Origin: Spirochaetaceae bacterium
Lineage (GTDB): Bacteria > Spirochaetota > Spirochaetia > Treponematales > Breznakiellaceae
Reading direction: 5' to 3'
NCBI GenBank assembly: GCA_031257135.1
Contig: JAIRPH010000034.1
Span: forward strand, 1 to 11,901
DNA: 11,901 nucleotides
The notes below the pieces were generated by a model. It was not told the origin of the DNA, did not search any database, and saw only the letters and a list, made by a program, of their open reading frames with translations. The position numbers and the translations under genes were made by a program. This document shows, one piece after another, positions 1 through 6,147 of this stretch; within the stretch, counting starts at the first letter, position 1, and each line of letters starts with the position of its first letter.

Positions 1-238
1 GGGTATTATCAACCAGCAGGACCAGCTCTCTTTCAGAAACGCCGGTAGACCGAAACAGAGAAGCCTCGGTTCTCACCTGATTCCGCATTGAAAACCACGT
101 TTTCGATTTTATTACCCGCGACAGCCAATCCCAAGTCTGCTGAATGTCAGAAACCGGATTAGAAAGATTGCATTTCTTTTCCAGTATTTCTACAATGATC
201 TGAGCAACCTCCTCAGCAAAGCGAAAAAAGAAAAACAA
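1..238 (-). pseudogene. Open-frame fragment running off the left edge, product unknown
   Basis: A minus-strand frame stays open from just after an in-frame TAG to the window edge. Its translation has protein-like composition, with a Trp- and Lys-rich stretch (TWDWLSRVIKSKTWF) followed by SLFRSTGVSERELVLLVDN. I do not recognise the family. No ATG occurs before the Met inside WFSMRNQ. The only earlier start is a TTG at 238, which lies inside the arm of a strong terminator hairpin and has no well-placed Shine-Dalgarno site. A purine-rich GAGGAGG at about 203-212 has no good start codon behind it. I read this as a gene that has lost its 5' end, or a gene with a non-standard start. Sequence left of the window would decide. 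Confidence 0.3.
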
Positions 239-262
239 GAGGATAGGCTATTCCTCTTGTTT
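223..262 (-). terminator. Strong intrinsic terminator after the 323-676 gene
   Basis: On the minus strand a perfect 11-bp stem, AAACAAGAGGA with its complement (233-243 and 252-262), encloses an 8-base loop. It runs directly into a T-rich tail, TTTTTCTTTTTT. The U-rich tail is only on the minus-strand side, so it should end transcripts coming from the two small genes at 323-1295. Confidence 0.85.
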
Positions 263-322
263 CGGTATAACGCCGGCAGTCAGCGGCGATAGGCTTCGTT
301 TTACCGGCTCTGGGTTTCAGTC

Positions 323-676
323 TTATATGGTCATATCCTTTACCTGAATCGGAATCTGGATATGATCCTGCCAATACTGAATGGCATCGGTTATGGTATT
401 AAACCATATCATAACTTTGTAGTCGTCTTCATCCTCGTGTCCGTCGTTAGTCATGGTGTAGCGAAGGCAGTTGTCTAAAAGATGAATTTCCTCATAGCCC
501 ATAAACTCCGCGGAACTGTAATATATACACTCTGAAACGTCTCGGGATACAGAGACAGGTTTCCACGCGTGACGGCTCAACTCCGAAGACATCCATTTTA
601 CTATCCATTCATAATCTTCTTGGTCGGACCACTCCCTGCCGGAGTTGTCCCAAATCTTTTTAATGGTTTCAACCAT
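323..676 (-). CDS. Small acidic, tryptophan-rich protein of unknown function (117 aa)
   Basis: I do not recognise this 117-residue protein. It has no signal peptide or membrane segment and looks cytoplasmic. It carries seven tryptophans (W9, W16, W24, W28, W38, W91, W102) and an acidic patch at residues 78-86 (DGHEDEDDY). Size, acidity and aromatic content would suit an immunity or antitoxin-like partner protein, but no cognate toxin is visible, so this is only a suggestion. The ATG start is secure: AGGAG lies 6 bases upstream (683-687). It follows the 756-1295 gene after 79 bases, with a hairpin in between, and is closed by a strong terminator. There is no room for a clear promoter of its own, so it probably depends on read-through from 1329-1357. 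Confidence 0.75.
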   Translation of the reverse strand: MVETIKKIWDNSGREWSDQEDYEWIVKWMSSELSRHAWKPVSVSRDVSECIYYSSAEFMGYEEIHLLDNCLRYTMTNDGHEDEDDYKVMIWFNTITDAIQYWQDHIQIPIQVKDMTI

Positions 677-699
677 ATTGAACTCCTAAGATTAATTGC

Positions 700-728
700 A
701 AAAAACCAATACCGCGTAATGCAGTATT
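700..728 (-). terminator. Candidate terminator or attenuator between the two small genes
   Basis: On the minus strand an 8-bp stem, AATACTGC/GCGGTATT with one T-G wobble (708-715 and 721-728), has a 5-base loop and is followed by GG and six Ts (700-705). It is weaker than the terminator at 223-262. Since the next gene has no obvious promoter, partial termination that lowers its expression relative to the first gene is plausible. Confidence 0.5.
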
Positions 729-755
729 CCTAAAAGACGCGCCGATACTCGTATT

Positions 756-1295
756 TTATACCTCCAATACCCCTTCTCCGGCAACTTTGTAGAAGGCTTC
801 TATAGACCGTACAATCCTCGCCTCTGGTAAAATGATGCAGTGAAGACCGTACAAATACGATTTAGAATGTTTGCGGTACACATTGTATCCGCCGTTTTCA
901 AACTGAATAATCGGATCTTTGCCGGAAGGTTTGAACCGCGCGCGGTATTCAATGTCCGATAAAGAAAGTATCTTTTTTTCAGCGTTCAAATGAACATAGA
1001 GCGTAAGCGGAACGGCTTCAAATTGGTTTTTATACAGGGAAAAATCCAGTTTTAACTCTTTTACAAGCGCGTCAACGCGGTCGATGTTCTTCTTACACCA
1101 GTCCCAATTGCCTGCATCATCAATGAGAAGGATTTCATCGCCGGAAATAACGAGAAAAGAGCTGATTTTATCGGAATTGATTCGTACGATAGCCGGAAAC
1201 GAATCGAAGTTGCCAACCTCGTGGCTGTTCGACGGAGATACGAAATGATTCCACTGGCTCAACAATGTATCCATATTTTCTACAGGTTTTTTCAT
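756..1295 (-). CDS. Hypothetical protein, 179 aa, first gene of a two-gene unit
   Basis: I do not recognise this protein. It is 179 residues, soluble, with no signal peptide or transmembrane stretch. The middle alternates short hydrophobic strands with charged turns (FLVISGDEILLIDDAGNW, then a Lys-rich helix), suggesting a mixed alpha/beta fold. The C-terminal third is rich in Tyr (GGYNVYRKHSKSYLYG). The start is the ATG at 1295; only a weak GTAGG lies about 10 bases upstream, but a near-consensus promoter places the transcript start some 26 bases upstream, supporting it. It probably shares a transcript with the 323-676 gene. The block looks more AT-rich by eye than the neighbouring housekeeping genes and is flanked by an open-frame fragment, which fits acquired DNA. 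Confidence 0.7.
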   Translation of the reverse strand: MKKPVENMDTLLSQWNHFVSPSNSHEVGNFDSFPAIVRINSDKISSFLVISGDEILLIDDAGNWDWCKKNIDRVDALVKELKLDFSLYKNQFEAVPLTLYVHLNAEKKILSLSDIEYRARFKPSGKDPIIQFENGGYNVYRKHSKSYLYGLHCIILPEARIVRSIEAFYKVAGEGVLEV

Positions 1296-1328
1296 ATAAA
1301 AATATACCTACGATACTAAAATATAAAT

Positions 1329-1357
1329 ATAATATAGATTTTTTTATATTCTGTCAA
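1329..1357 (-). promoter_or_regulatory. Near-consensus sigma-70 promoter for the 756-1295 gene
   Basis: On the minus strand a perfect TTGACA (1352-1357), a 17-base AT-rich spacer and TATTAT (1329-1334, five of six bases of TATAAT) precede the ATG at 1295. The expected start of transcription is near 1322. It lies immediately after the end of iorB, so the small genes have their own promoter. Confidence 0.85.
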
Positions 1358-1430
1358 GAGCGGGTTTCTAAAATTCAGCGGTTCCGAAGGCGGCGGCGTT
1401 TTTCAGCCGGACGCCATCTTCAACAGGCGG

Positions 1431-1997
1431 TCAGCCCGCCCTGCCCAAGGCGAAAGCCTTCCGGTTTGCCTGTATTACCGAAGAGTCCTTGGACGCAAAT
1501 GAATCCATGATGGTCCGCTCAAGCGTTTCCGCTGAAACCGGCAGAAACGGCGAAGCCGCGCCGACCATAACCATATTTACCGCCCGCGCAAGTCCCGCCT
1601 CTTTCGCCAACGCGCCGGCGTCCAGAATACGATGACGCGGAATACGCTGGATAGTCTCGAGAATAAGCGGAAGATCAGGGTAATTGCCTATGTTACGCAC
1701 CGGTTCAGCCGCGGTTACTAATGCCCCTTCCGGAGAAAGCCAGAGGAGATACCGGAGACTTTCCAGCGGTTCCATAGCAATAATAAGGTCCGCCCCGCCT
1801 TGGGGCGCTAAGTCTGAAGCGATCCGAGTGTCCGCAATGCGGAGATGCGCTAGGACCGCGCCCCCCCGTTGCGCCATACCGTGTACCTCGGATTGCCGCA
1901 CCGATAAGCCTTCTTTGACCGCGGCCTGAGCTATGATAACGGCAATGGAAAGCACCCCCTGTCCGCCGACGCCTGCAAGAATAATATCTTTTTTCAT
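1431..1997 (-). CDS. iorB: Indolepyruvate:ferredoxin oxidoreductase, beta subunit
   Basis: This is the small subunit of the enzyme that oxidatively decarboxylates arylpyruvates (from Trp, Phe and Tyr transamination) to aryl-acetyl-CoA, passing electrons to ferredoxin in the cytoplasm. The 188 residues form one pyruvate/ketoisovalerate oxidoreductase gamma-type domain: GVGGQG at 9-14 and the family hallmark SEVHGMAQRGG at 36-46. The length is normal for IorB. The start is well supported: AGGAGG (2004-2009) lies 6 bases before the ATG. Its partner iorA lies at 4419-6044, not adjacent as is usual, with tRNA-Gly and the rplM operon between them. No convincing promoter is seen in the 325 bases upstream. 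The next gene begins a separate transcription unit. Confidence 0.93.
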   Translation of the reverse strand: MKKDIILAGVGGQGVLSIAVIIAQAAVKEGLSVRQSEVHGMAQRGGAVLAHLRIADTRIASDLAPQGGADLIIAMEPLESLRYLLWLSPEGALVTAAEPVRNIGNYPDLPLILETIQRIPRHRILDAGALAKEAGLARAVNMVMVGAASPFLPVSAETLERTIMDSFASKDSSVIQANRKAFALGRAG

Positions 1998-2322
1998 GTA
2001 AAGCCTCCTGCGTCATACTATCGGTATCGCTCTTTTTGTACAAGACACCTCTGCCATATTGCGCCGGAAATTTCTAAAAAAAACGGCTATAGTTTAAAAA
2101 TCTAAAACAGATATACTATCATCTTAAAAATTAGAATTACTACGTTTTTTCAAAGTATATACCTTCATAAGGAAACGCATCGAGAGCGAAAGCTAGATAA
2201 CACTTGCCGATAGCGGTACAGTGAGCCGTTTTTGATGATCATGTCGCCGTTTTGCAATAAAAATGGTCTTCTGAATCATGTTTTTATTATTCATACCGCA
2301 TCAAAAAGATTCAGAACCGTTA
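1998..2322. other. 325-base gap without a convincing gene; possible coding remnant
   Basis: The stretch is AT-rich between the tRNA and iorB. The only coding-like signal is a minus-strand frame at 2140-2238 (32 codons plus TAG) reading TAHCTAIGKCYLAFALD then AFPYEGIYFEKT. It has no ATG, GTG or TTG start and begins right after a TGA, so it can only be a fragment. I do not recognise it. Apart from the terminator-like fold next to the tRNA and the iorB Shine-Dalgarno site, I see no riboswitch, known small RNA or integration site here. Confidence 0.25.
2257..2318 (-). terminator. Possible terminator downstream of tRNA-Gly
   Basis: Minus-strand arms GGTTCTGAATC (2308-2318) and GATTCAGAAGACC (2265-2277) form an 11-bp stem with a 2-base bulge, followed by ATTTTTATT. 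The loop is about 30 bases, longer than usual, though parts of it can fold. Position just 3' of the tRNA supports it. Confidence 0.4.
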
Positions 2323-2393
2323 AGCGGCCGACGGGAGTCGAACCCGCGTCACAAGCTTGGGAAGCTTGGATAATACCGTTATATGACGGCCGC
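2323..2393 (-). tRNA. tRNA-Gly (anticodon CCC)
   Basis: On the minus strand a complete cloverleaf is visible. The acceptor stem is GCGGCCG/CGGCCGC. The anticodon stem CAAGC/GCTTG (2364-2368 and 2352-2356) holds the loop TTCCCAA, giving anticodon CCC at 2359-2361. The T arm is CGGG TTCGACT CCCG. The discriminator base is U73, as usual for bacterial tRNA-Gly. The 3' CCA is not encoded (the genome reads TTA from the discriminator on), so it must be added by CCA-adding enzyme. The gene reads GGG codons, stands alone, and sits between iorB and the rplM operon with its own promoter upstream. Confidence 0.95.
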
Positions 2394-2443
2394 TTTAACA
2401 AATCTCTTTGGGGGGATGCCGTAGCGTAATCCCGTATACGCTC

Positions 2444-2472
2444 AGTATATACATACCGATAAAAAAAAGCAA
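2444..2472 (-). promoter_or_regulatory. Promoter for tRNA-Gly
   Basis: Minus-strand TTGCTT (2467-2472), a 17-base T-rich spacer and TATACT (2444-2449, five of six -10 bases) lie about 50 bases before the tRNA. The leader between holds a small GGGAT/ATCCC hairpin that RNase P processing would remove. Confidence 0.75.
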
Positions 2473-2484
2473 GCGGTCTTTTTT
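2461..2484 (-). terminator. Weak terminator candidate after acyP
   Basis: Minus-strand AAAAAAG (2478-2484) can pair with CTTTTTT (2463-2469) across an 8-base loop. The stem is almost all A-U and the T run is part of the stem, so termination would be leaky. It overlaps the -35 box of the tRNA promoter; read-through of the rplM operon into the tRNA is possible. Confidence 0.3.
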
Positions 2485-2496
2485 AAAAAAGAAAAA

Positions 2497-2793
2497 TTAA
2501 TATTGCACCGAAAAATTCTGGTATTTCCCGGTAGGAATTTCAGGGGCGGTTCGTATCGATTTGACCCTCGCGAAAGGCGGTCCCTCTCTGAGCCACCCGA
2601 GAAAACATTCCTGTGCCGAAACCGGACCTTCAGACCATACCTCAACGGACCCGTCCCAAGCGTTTTTTACCCACCCGCACAGCCCCAGCCGGCGAGCCTC
2701 ATACGCGCAGGCGTGCCGGAAACCCACACCCTGCACCCGCCCGCTGATAACCGCGGAAAAGGCCATCTTCCTTTCAATCGTATCGTTACTCAT
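2497..2793 (-). CDS. acyP: Acylphosphatase
   Basis: A small cytoplasmic enzyme that hydrolyses carboxyl-phosphate bonds in acyl phosphates. The 98 residues cover the whole acylphosphatase fold. The phosphate-binding loop GRVQGVGFR contains catalytic Arg26, and GWVKNAWDGSVEV supplies catalytic Asn44; both match the family. Length is normal with a slightly longer N-terminus (about 9 residues). An internal ATG at 2766 would remove these residues but its purine-rich site is too close, so I keep the ATG at 2793, preceded by AGGAAAAA at a rather long distance. It starts 15 bases after the recX stop and is the last gene of the rplM operon. Confidence 0.92.
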   Translation of the reverse strand: MSNDTIERKMAFSAVISGRVQGVGFRHACAYEARRLGLCGWVKNAWDGSVEVWSEGPVSAQECFLGWLREGPPFARVKSIRTAPEIPTGKYQNFSVQY

Positions 2794-2808
2794 TTTTTTT
2801 ATTTTTTC

Positions 2809-3411
2809 CTAATCCTCGAAAACAGCTTGAATCGCTCCAGAGGAAAATCCTTCCTGTTTCAGAGTCCTTTTCAGGGCAGGTCCTTCCAGAGCGATGTGTT
2901 CCATATATCCCTGCAATAAACGCGCCTCGGCTTCAAGGGTCAGCGCGGATTTGAGAGCTGACTCGGCGGTCTTCCGGTCTATGCCCCGTCCGCGTAGAGC
3001 GGCGAGAAGCCGCCGAGGACTTTCCGCCTTCCGGGAAACCCGATCCTCCAGCCATACCTCAGCGTAGCGGCGGTCGCTGACCGTCCCCAGCGCGGACAGC
3101 CGGGAAACCGCTTGCCGGGCGGCTTCGGGATTATGCCCTCGGCGTTCAAGTTTTGCGGTCAGTCCTCGTCCGGTCTGTTCCGCCCGGGCGATTAACCGCA
3201 GAGCCGCGAGTTCCGCCTCGAAACATTCGCCGGCGAAGCGGATTTTTTCTTCTTTTTCCTGTTCGTCCTCTTCCTCGTCCTTTTCTCTGGGCAATTTCTG
3301 ATATTCCGGGGGCAGGTACGATGTCCTGATTGAACATACAGAACCGTCCGAGAAGCTGATTTTGTAGGCGGAGGCTTCAGGGTCCGGCAGGGATGTTATT
3401 GCGGTAATCAC
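2809..3411 (-). CDS. recX: RecX family regulatory protein
   Basis: RecX binds RecA filaments and modulates recombination and the SOS response. The 200-residue protein has the family's three-helix repeats from about residue 66 on (ALRLIARAEQTGRGLTAKL, then YAEVWLEDRVSRKAESPRRL, then the C-terminal KRTLKQEGFSSGAIQAVF). Residues 42-56 form a highly charged, mainly acidic linker (REKDEEEDEQEKEEK) between an N-terminal strand-rich segment of about 40 residues and the repeats. The start is GTG at 3411, which overlaps the rpsI stop by one base (TAGTG) and has no Shine-Dalgarno site nearby, so translation is probably coupled to rpsI. recA is not in this window. Confidence 0.88.
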   Translation of the reverse strand: MITAITSLPDPEASAYKISFSDGSVCSIRTSYLPPEYQKLPREKDEEEDEQEKEEKIRFAGECFEAELAALRLIARAEQTGRGLTAKLERRGHNPEAARQAVSRLSALGTVSDRRYAEVWLEDRVSRKAESPRRLLAALRGRGIDRKTAESALKSALTLEAEARLLQGYMEHIALEGPALKRTLKQEGFSSGAIQAVFED

Positions 3412-3803
3412 TAGCGTTTAGAAAACTGGAAGCGTCTCCTCGCGCCGGCTTGTCCGTATTTTTTACGTTCCACCATACGGGGGTCTCTGGTGAGGTAGCC
3501 GTTGGACCGCAGGTTAGCGTAATTGCTATGATCGGTTTGGCAGAGGGCTCTTGCCAGGGCGTGTCTGCACGCGCCGGCTTGTCCGTGGATGCCGCCGCCG
3601 TAGACGTTGATCAAAATATCGAATTTTGTTTCGCTGTCGGTTGCCATCAAGGGCTGTTTCACCATGAGGACGTGTTCGCCCTGAGGGAAGTATTGGGCTA
3701 AGGCTTTGCCGTTGACGGTGATGGTTCCTGAGCCTTCCCGGATATAGACTCGGGCCACTGAGGTTTTTCGTCTGCCTGTTCCGATTCCAAGATTTTTGAG
3801 CAT
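3411..3803 (-). CDS. rpsI: 30S ribosomal protein S9
   Basis: S9 sits in the head of the small subunit, with its C-terminal tail reaching the P-site tRNA. The 130 residues match the family length. GTGRRKTSVARV is at 8-19, GGGIHGQAGACRHALARAL is in the middle, and the LTRDPRMVERKKYG and QAGARRRFQFSKR motifs close the protein, including the diagnostic Ser-Lys-Arg end. The ATG at 3803 has AAGAGG 5 bases upstream and lies 9 bases after the rplM stop, the conserved rplM-rpsI pairing. Confidence 0.98.
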   Translation of the reverse strand: MLKNLGIGTGRRKTSVARVYIREGSGTITVNGKALAQYFPQGEHVLMVKQPLMATDSETKFDILINVYGGGIHGQAGACRHALARALCQTDHSNYANLRSNGYLTRDPRMVERKKYGQAGARRRFQFSKR

Positions 3804-3812
3804 ATTTGCCTC

Positions 3813-4244
3813 TTATGGTAAGGTAATGGATGTAGGGTTCTGCGCGGCGTGAGGATGAGTTGCGCCTGCGTAGACTTTTACGTTTTTGAGGAGTTTTCTG
3901 CCGAGGGGACCTTTGGGCAACATCCCTTTAACGGCGAGTTGCACGGGCGCGGCTGGACGCCGGGCGATGAGTTTTTCAAAGGTTTCGGATTTGAGTCCTC
4001 CGACGTATCCTGTGTGGTGATAATAGCGTTTTTGCTGGGCTTTCCTGCCGGTTACGAGGATTTTATCGGCGTTGATTACGACTACAAAGTCTCCGACTTC
4101 CTGGTGCGGTGCAAAGATAGGTTTTTCTTTGCCTCTGACGATGGAAGCGGCTTTTGCCGCGACTCTGCCGAGGGCTTTTCCTTCGGCGTCAATCACGAAC
4201 CATTTCCGCTCGGCTTCCGCGGGCTTAATAAATACCGTCTTCAT
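3813..4244 (-). CDS. rplM: 50S ribosomal protein L13
   Basis: L13 is an early-assembly protein of the large subunit. The 143-residue product aligns end to end with the family from memory: MKTVFIKPAEAERKWFVIDA at the start, then GKALGR, NADKILVTGRK, YYHHTGYVGG, ARRP, VKGMLPKGPLG and KVYAGATHPHAAQ. An upstream in-frame ATG at 4259 would add 5 residues, but AGGA lies too close to it. The ATG at 4244 has AGGA at 6 bases and gives the usual N-terminus, so I prefer it. It is the first gene of the rplM-rpsI-recX-acyP operon. Confidence 0.97.
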   Translation of the reverse strand: MKTVFIKPAEAERKWFVIDAEGKALGRVAAKAASIVRGKEKPIFAPHQEVGDFVVVINADKILVTGRKAQQKRYYHHTGYVGGLKSETFEKLIARRPAAPVQLAVKGMLPKGPLGRKLLKNVKVYAGATHPHAAQNPTSITLP

Positions 4245-4282
4245 GTTTATTCCTATCATTTCCTGAGTTTAGATTGAAATCT

Positions 4283-4312
4283 ATCATGCCATTTAAAAAA
4301 AAACTATGTCAA
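4283..4312 (-). promoter_or_regulatory. Promoter of the rplM-rpsI-recX-acyP operon
   Basis: Minus-strand TTGACA (4307-4312, perfect), an 18-base spacer with a run of nine Ts, and CATGAT (4283-4288, four of six). The expected start near 4276 gives a leader of about 30 bases to the L13 ATG. The same CTCTTGACA -35 context recurs at the 756-1295 gene promoter. Confidence 0.75.
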
Positions 4313-4345
4313 GAGGGGAATTTATGATTTCAGCGATTCTTATTT

Positions 4346-4405
4346 AAGAAAATGGTCGGCGGGTTTAAGTTCAGACCCATATCAAGGGCTTTCTAAAACC
4401 CGACC
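4346..4405 (-). terminator. Branched terminator after iorA
   Basis: Minus-strand GGTCGGGTTT (4396-4405) pairs with AAACCCGCCGACC (4354-4366) with a 3-base bulge. The long loop contains a second small stem (GCCC/GGGT). The outer stem is followed by ATTTTCTT. It separates iorA from the rplM promoter 34 bases further on. Confidence 0.6.
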
Positions 4406-4418
4406 GGTTGAGCCGCTC

Positions 4419-6044
4419 TTAACTGCGGCGGCTGGAAGAGGCTCGTTTTCTTGCGGCTTCAAGGCACTCTCGTTTAAAGATCGCTACCGAGAGCCCGGGG
4501 TAGATGATTTCCTGCCGCAAGCGAAGGGCGTTTTCTTCTATGGCTTGCTTCTTTGCTTCCAGTTCCAAGAGATGCTCCGCCGAGAGTCCGAGTCCTAGAA
4601 TGAGGTTCCGCAACTGCGCCGAGGGAAGCATGGTTTTCTGGCATCCCGTCATGGCTACGATGGAATTATCCAAAATGACAAGGGTCATGGGAGTATTCGC
4701 CGCAACCGCGTCGATAAGCCCCGGTATGCCTGAATGAAGAAACGTGGAATCCCCGATAACCGCCAACGCGTAGGGAATCCCCGCGTCGGCCGCGCCTTTT
4801 GCCATGCCGACTGAAGCGCCCATACATACGATAGACTCAATCGCCTGATGCGGCGGTAAAGCTCCAAGGGAGTAACAGCCTATATCCGCGGTAACGGAAA
4901 AAGGTTCCAGTCCGGCGAGAGCTTTCTTGATGGTCTCGTAGCTGTCGCTGTGAGGACAGCCTTGGCAAAGCTGAGGAGGACGCCCCGGCAAAGGCGGAAC
5001 CGAAATCCTACTGAGCATATTGGCTCTCGGCGGAAGTCCCAGCCCTTTCCGCACGGTATCGGGGTCGAGTTCGCCGGTACGGTTGAGGGTATTGTCGAGT
5101 TTTCCGGCGATTCTAATTTTCTGAGGCAGAATCCCTCTGAGCCGTTCCTCGATGAAAGGCTGTCCTTCCTCGATGACCAGCACGGTTTCGGCGTATTCGC
5201 AGAGCCGCCGCACCGATTCTTCCGGTATGGGGTACGCGCCGATGTGCAGGCGCGCCGGCAGTGTTCCTCCTCGGAATTGCGCGAAATCGTCGAGATTTTC
5301 CTCATAATAGTTGCCTCCAAGTCCGGCGGTAATTACCGCAAAACGCTGGTCTCTATCGGTTTGTTCGAGCTTATTTACCTTGTGCGTCTCAGACCAGGAG
5401 CGGATGGCTTTCTGTTTTTCCAGCAGTTTCTCATAGTTGCGCCGGGCGTATAAAGGGAGAAGCGACCACTGAGCGGCATCTTCGATTTTAGCAAGGCGAT
5501 TCTGACTCTGCGGTTCGCCGAGGTTGACCGACGCCCGGGCGTGAGAGAGCCGCGTCGTAAGCCGGAGCAGTACCGGCAGGTGAAACCGTTCTGAAATCTC
5601 GAAGGCTTCTCTGGTCATATCGTAGGCTTCCTGCTGGTTTCGGGGTTCGAGGCAAGGAACGAGGGCGAAAGAGGCGTAAAACCGGGAATCCTGCTCGTTT
5701 TGGGAGCTATGCATTCCGGGATCGTCTGCGGCGGCGACTACCAGTCCTCCCTTGATTCCCAGAAGCGCGGCGTTGATGAATGGGTCTGCGGCGACATTCA
5801 TGCCGACGTGTTTCATGGTTGTCATCGCCCGCCGTCCCGCGAAACTGATCCCCAAAGCCGCTTCTAACGCGGTTTTTTCATTGGTACACCATCGGGCGAT
5901 AGGTCCGCCCTGCTCGTATTGAGCTATGAGATACTCCAGTATTTCCGTTGAAGGCGTTCCGGGATATCCGTAAGACGCGCTTATCCCTGCATGAAGCCCG
6001 CCGAGGGCTACCGCCTCATCTCCTAATAACGCTACATTGTGCAT
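4419..6044 (-). CDS. iorA: Indolepyruvate:ferredoxin oxidoreductase, alpha subunit, without the C-terminal ferredoxin domain
   Basis: Large, thiamine-diphosphate-binding subunit of the arylpyruvate:ferredoxin oxidoreductase. From the ATG at 6044 it has 541 residues. The pyrimidine-binding half shows GYPGTPSTEI (26-35) and TMKHVGMN (76-83). The TPP half shows CQGCPH (360-365), TADIGCYSLG (385-394) and the TPP/Mg motif GDSTFLHSGI to DN (431-460). Known IorA proteins are longer (about 600-650) and end in two [4Fe-4S] motifs; here the protein stops after FKRECLEAARKR with no CxxCxxC, and the sequence just downstream encodes none in any frame. A TTG at 6089 could add 15 residues, but the family N-terminus matches the ATG at 6044, which has a -10 box right before it and no Shine-Dalgarno. 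iorB lies 2.4 kb downstream. Confidence 0.92.
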   Translation of the reverse strand: MHNVALLGDEAVALGGLHAGISASYGYPGTPSTEILEYLIAQYEQGGPIARWCTNEKTALEAALGISFAGRRAMTTMKHVGMNVAADPFINAALLGIKGGLVVAAADDPGMHSSQNEQDSRFYASFALVPCLEPRNQQEAYDMTREAFEISERFHLPVLLRLTTRLSHARASVNLGEPQSQNRLAKIEDAAQWSLLPLYARRNYEKLLEKQKAIRSWSETHKVNKLEQTDRDQRFAVITAGLGGNYYEENLDDFAQFRGGTLPARLHIGAYPIPEESVRRLCEYAETVLVIEEGQPFIEERLRGILPQKIRIAGKLDNTLNRTGELDPDTVRKGLGLPPRANMLSRISVPPLPGRPPQLCQGCPHSDSYETIKKALAGLEPFSVTADIGCYSLGALPPHQAIESIVCMGASVGMAKGAADAGIPYALAVIGDSTFLHSGIPGLIDAVAANTPMTLVILDNSIVAMTGCQKTMLPSAQLRNLILGLGLSAEHLLELEAKKQAIEENALRLRQEIIYPGLSVAIFKRECLEAARKRASSSRRS

Positions 6045-6049
6045 AATTA

Positions 6050-6078
6050 AGTATAGCGTATTCTCTAAAAAATTGAAA
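6050..6078 (-). promoter_or_regulatory. Candidate iorA promoter giving a leaderless transcript
   Basis: Minus-strand TATACT (6050-6055, five of six -10 bases) sits only 5 bases before the ATG at 6044. A poor -35 (TTTCAA, 6073-6078) is at 17-base spacing, backed by long A/T tracts further upstream (6111-6140). Transcription would begin at or within a base or two of the start codon. Confidence 0.5.
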
Positions 6079-6147
6079 TACCTTTTCAATAATTTTTCAA
6101 AGTTATGTTTTTTCTTTTTTTAAATTTTTTTTAAAAAGTCCTGTCCC

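Noticed and set aside
1371..1430. GC-rich possible terminator after iorB
   Set aside because: Several short stems (GGCGT/ACGCC, CGGC/GCCG) compete and none is followed by a proper T-run; too weak to call.
2015..2043. Possible iorB promoter TTGTAC / TAGTAT with 17-base spacing
   Set aside because: Only three and four of six bases match, and the implied start would fall within the Shine-Dalgarno site, leaving no functional leader.
2323..2393. tRNA-Gly as a prophage or island attachment site
   Set aside because: No repeat of the tRNA 3' end and no integrase is seen in the window.
2232..2429. Plus-strand open frame reading RPTGVEPASQAWEAW
   Set aside because: It is the antisense translation of tRNA-Gly, a well-known artefact.
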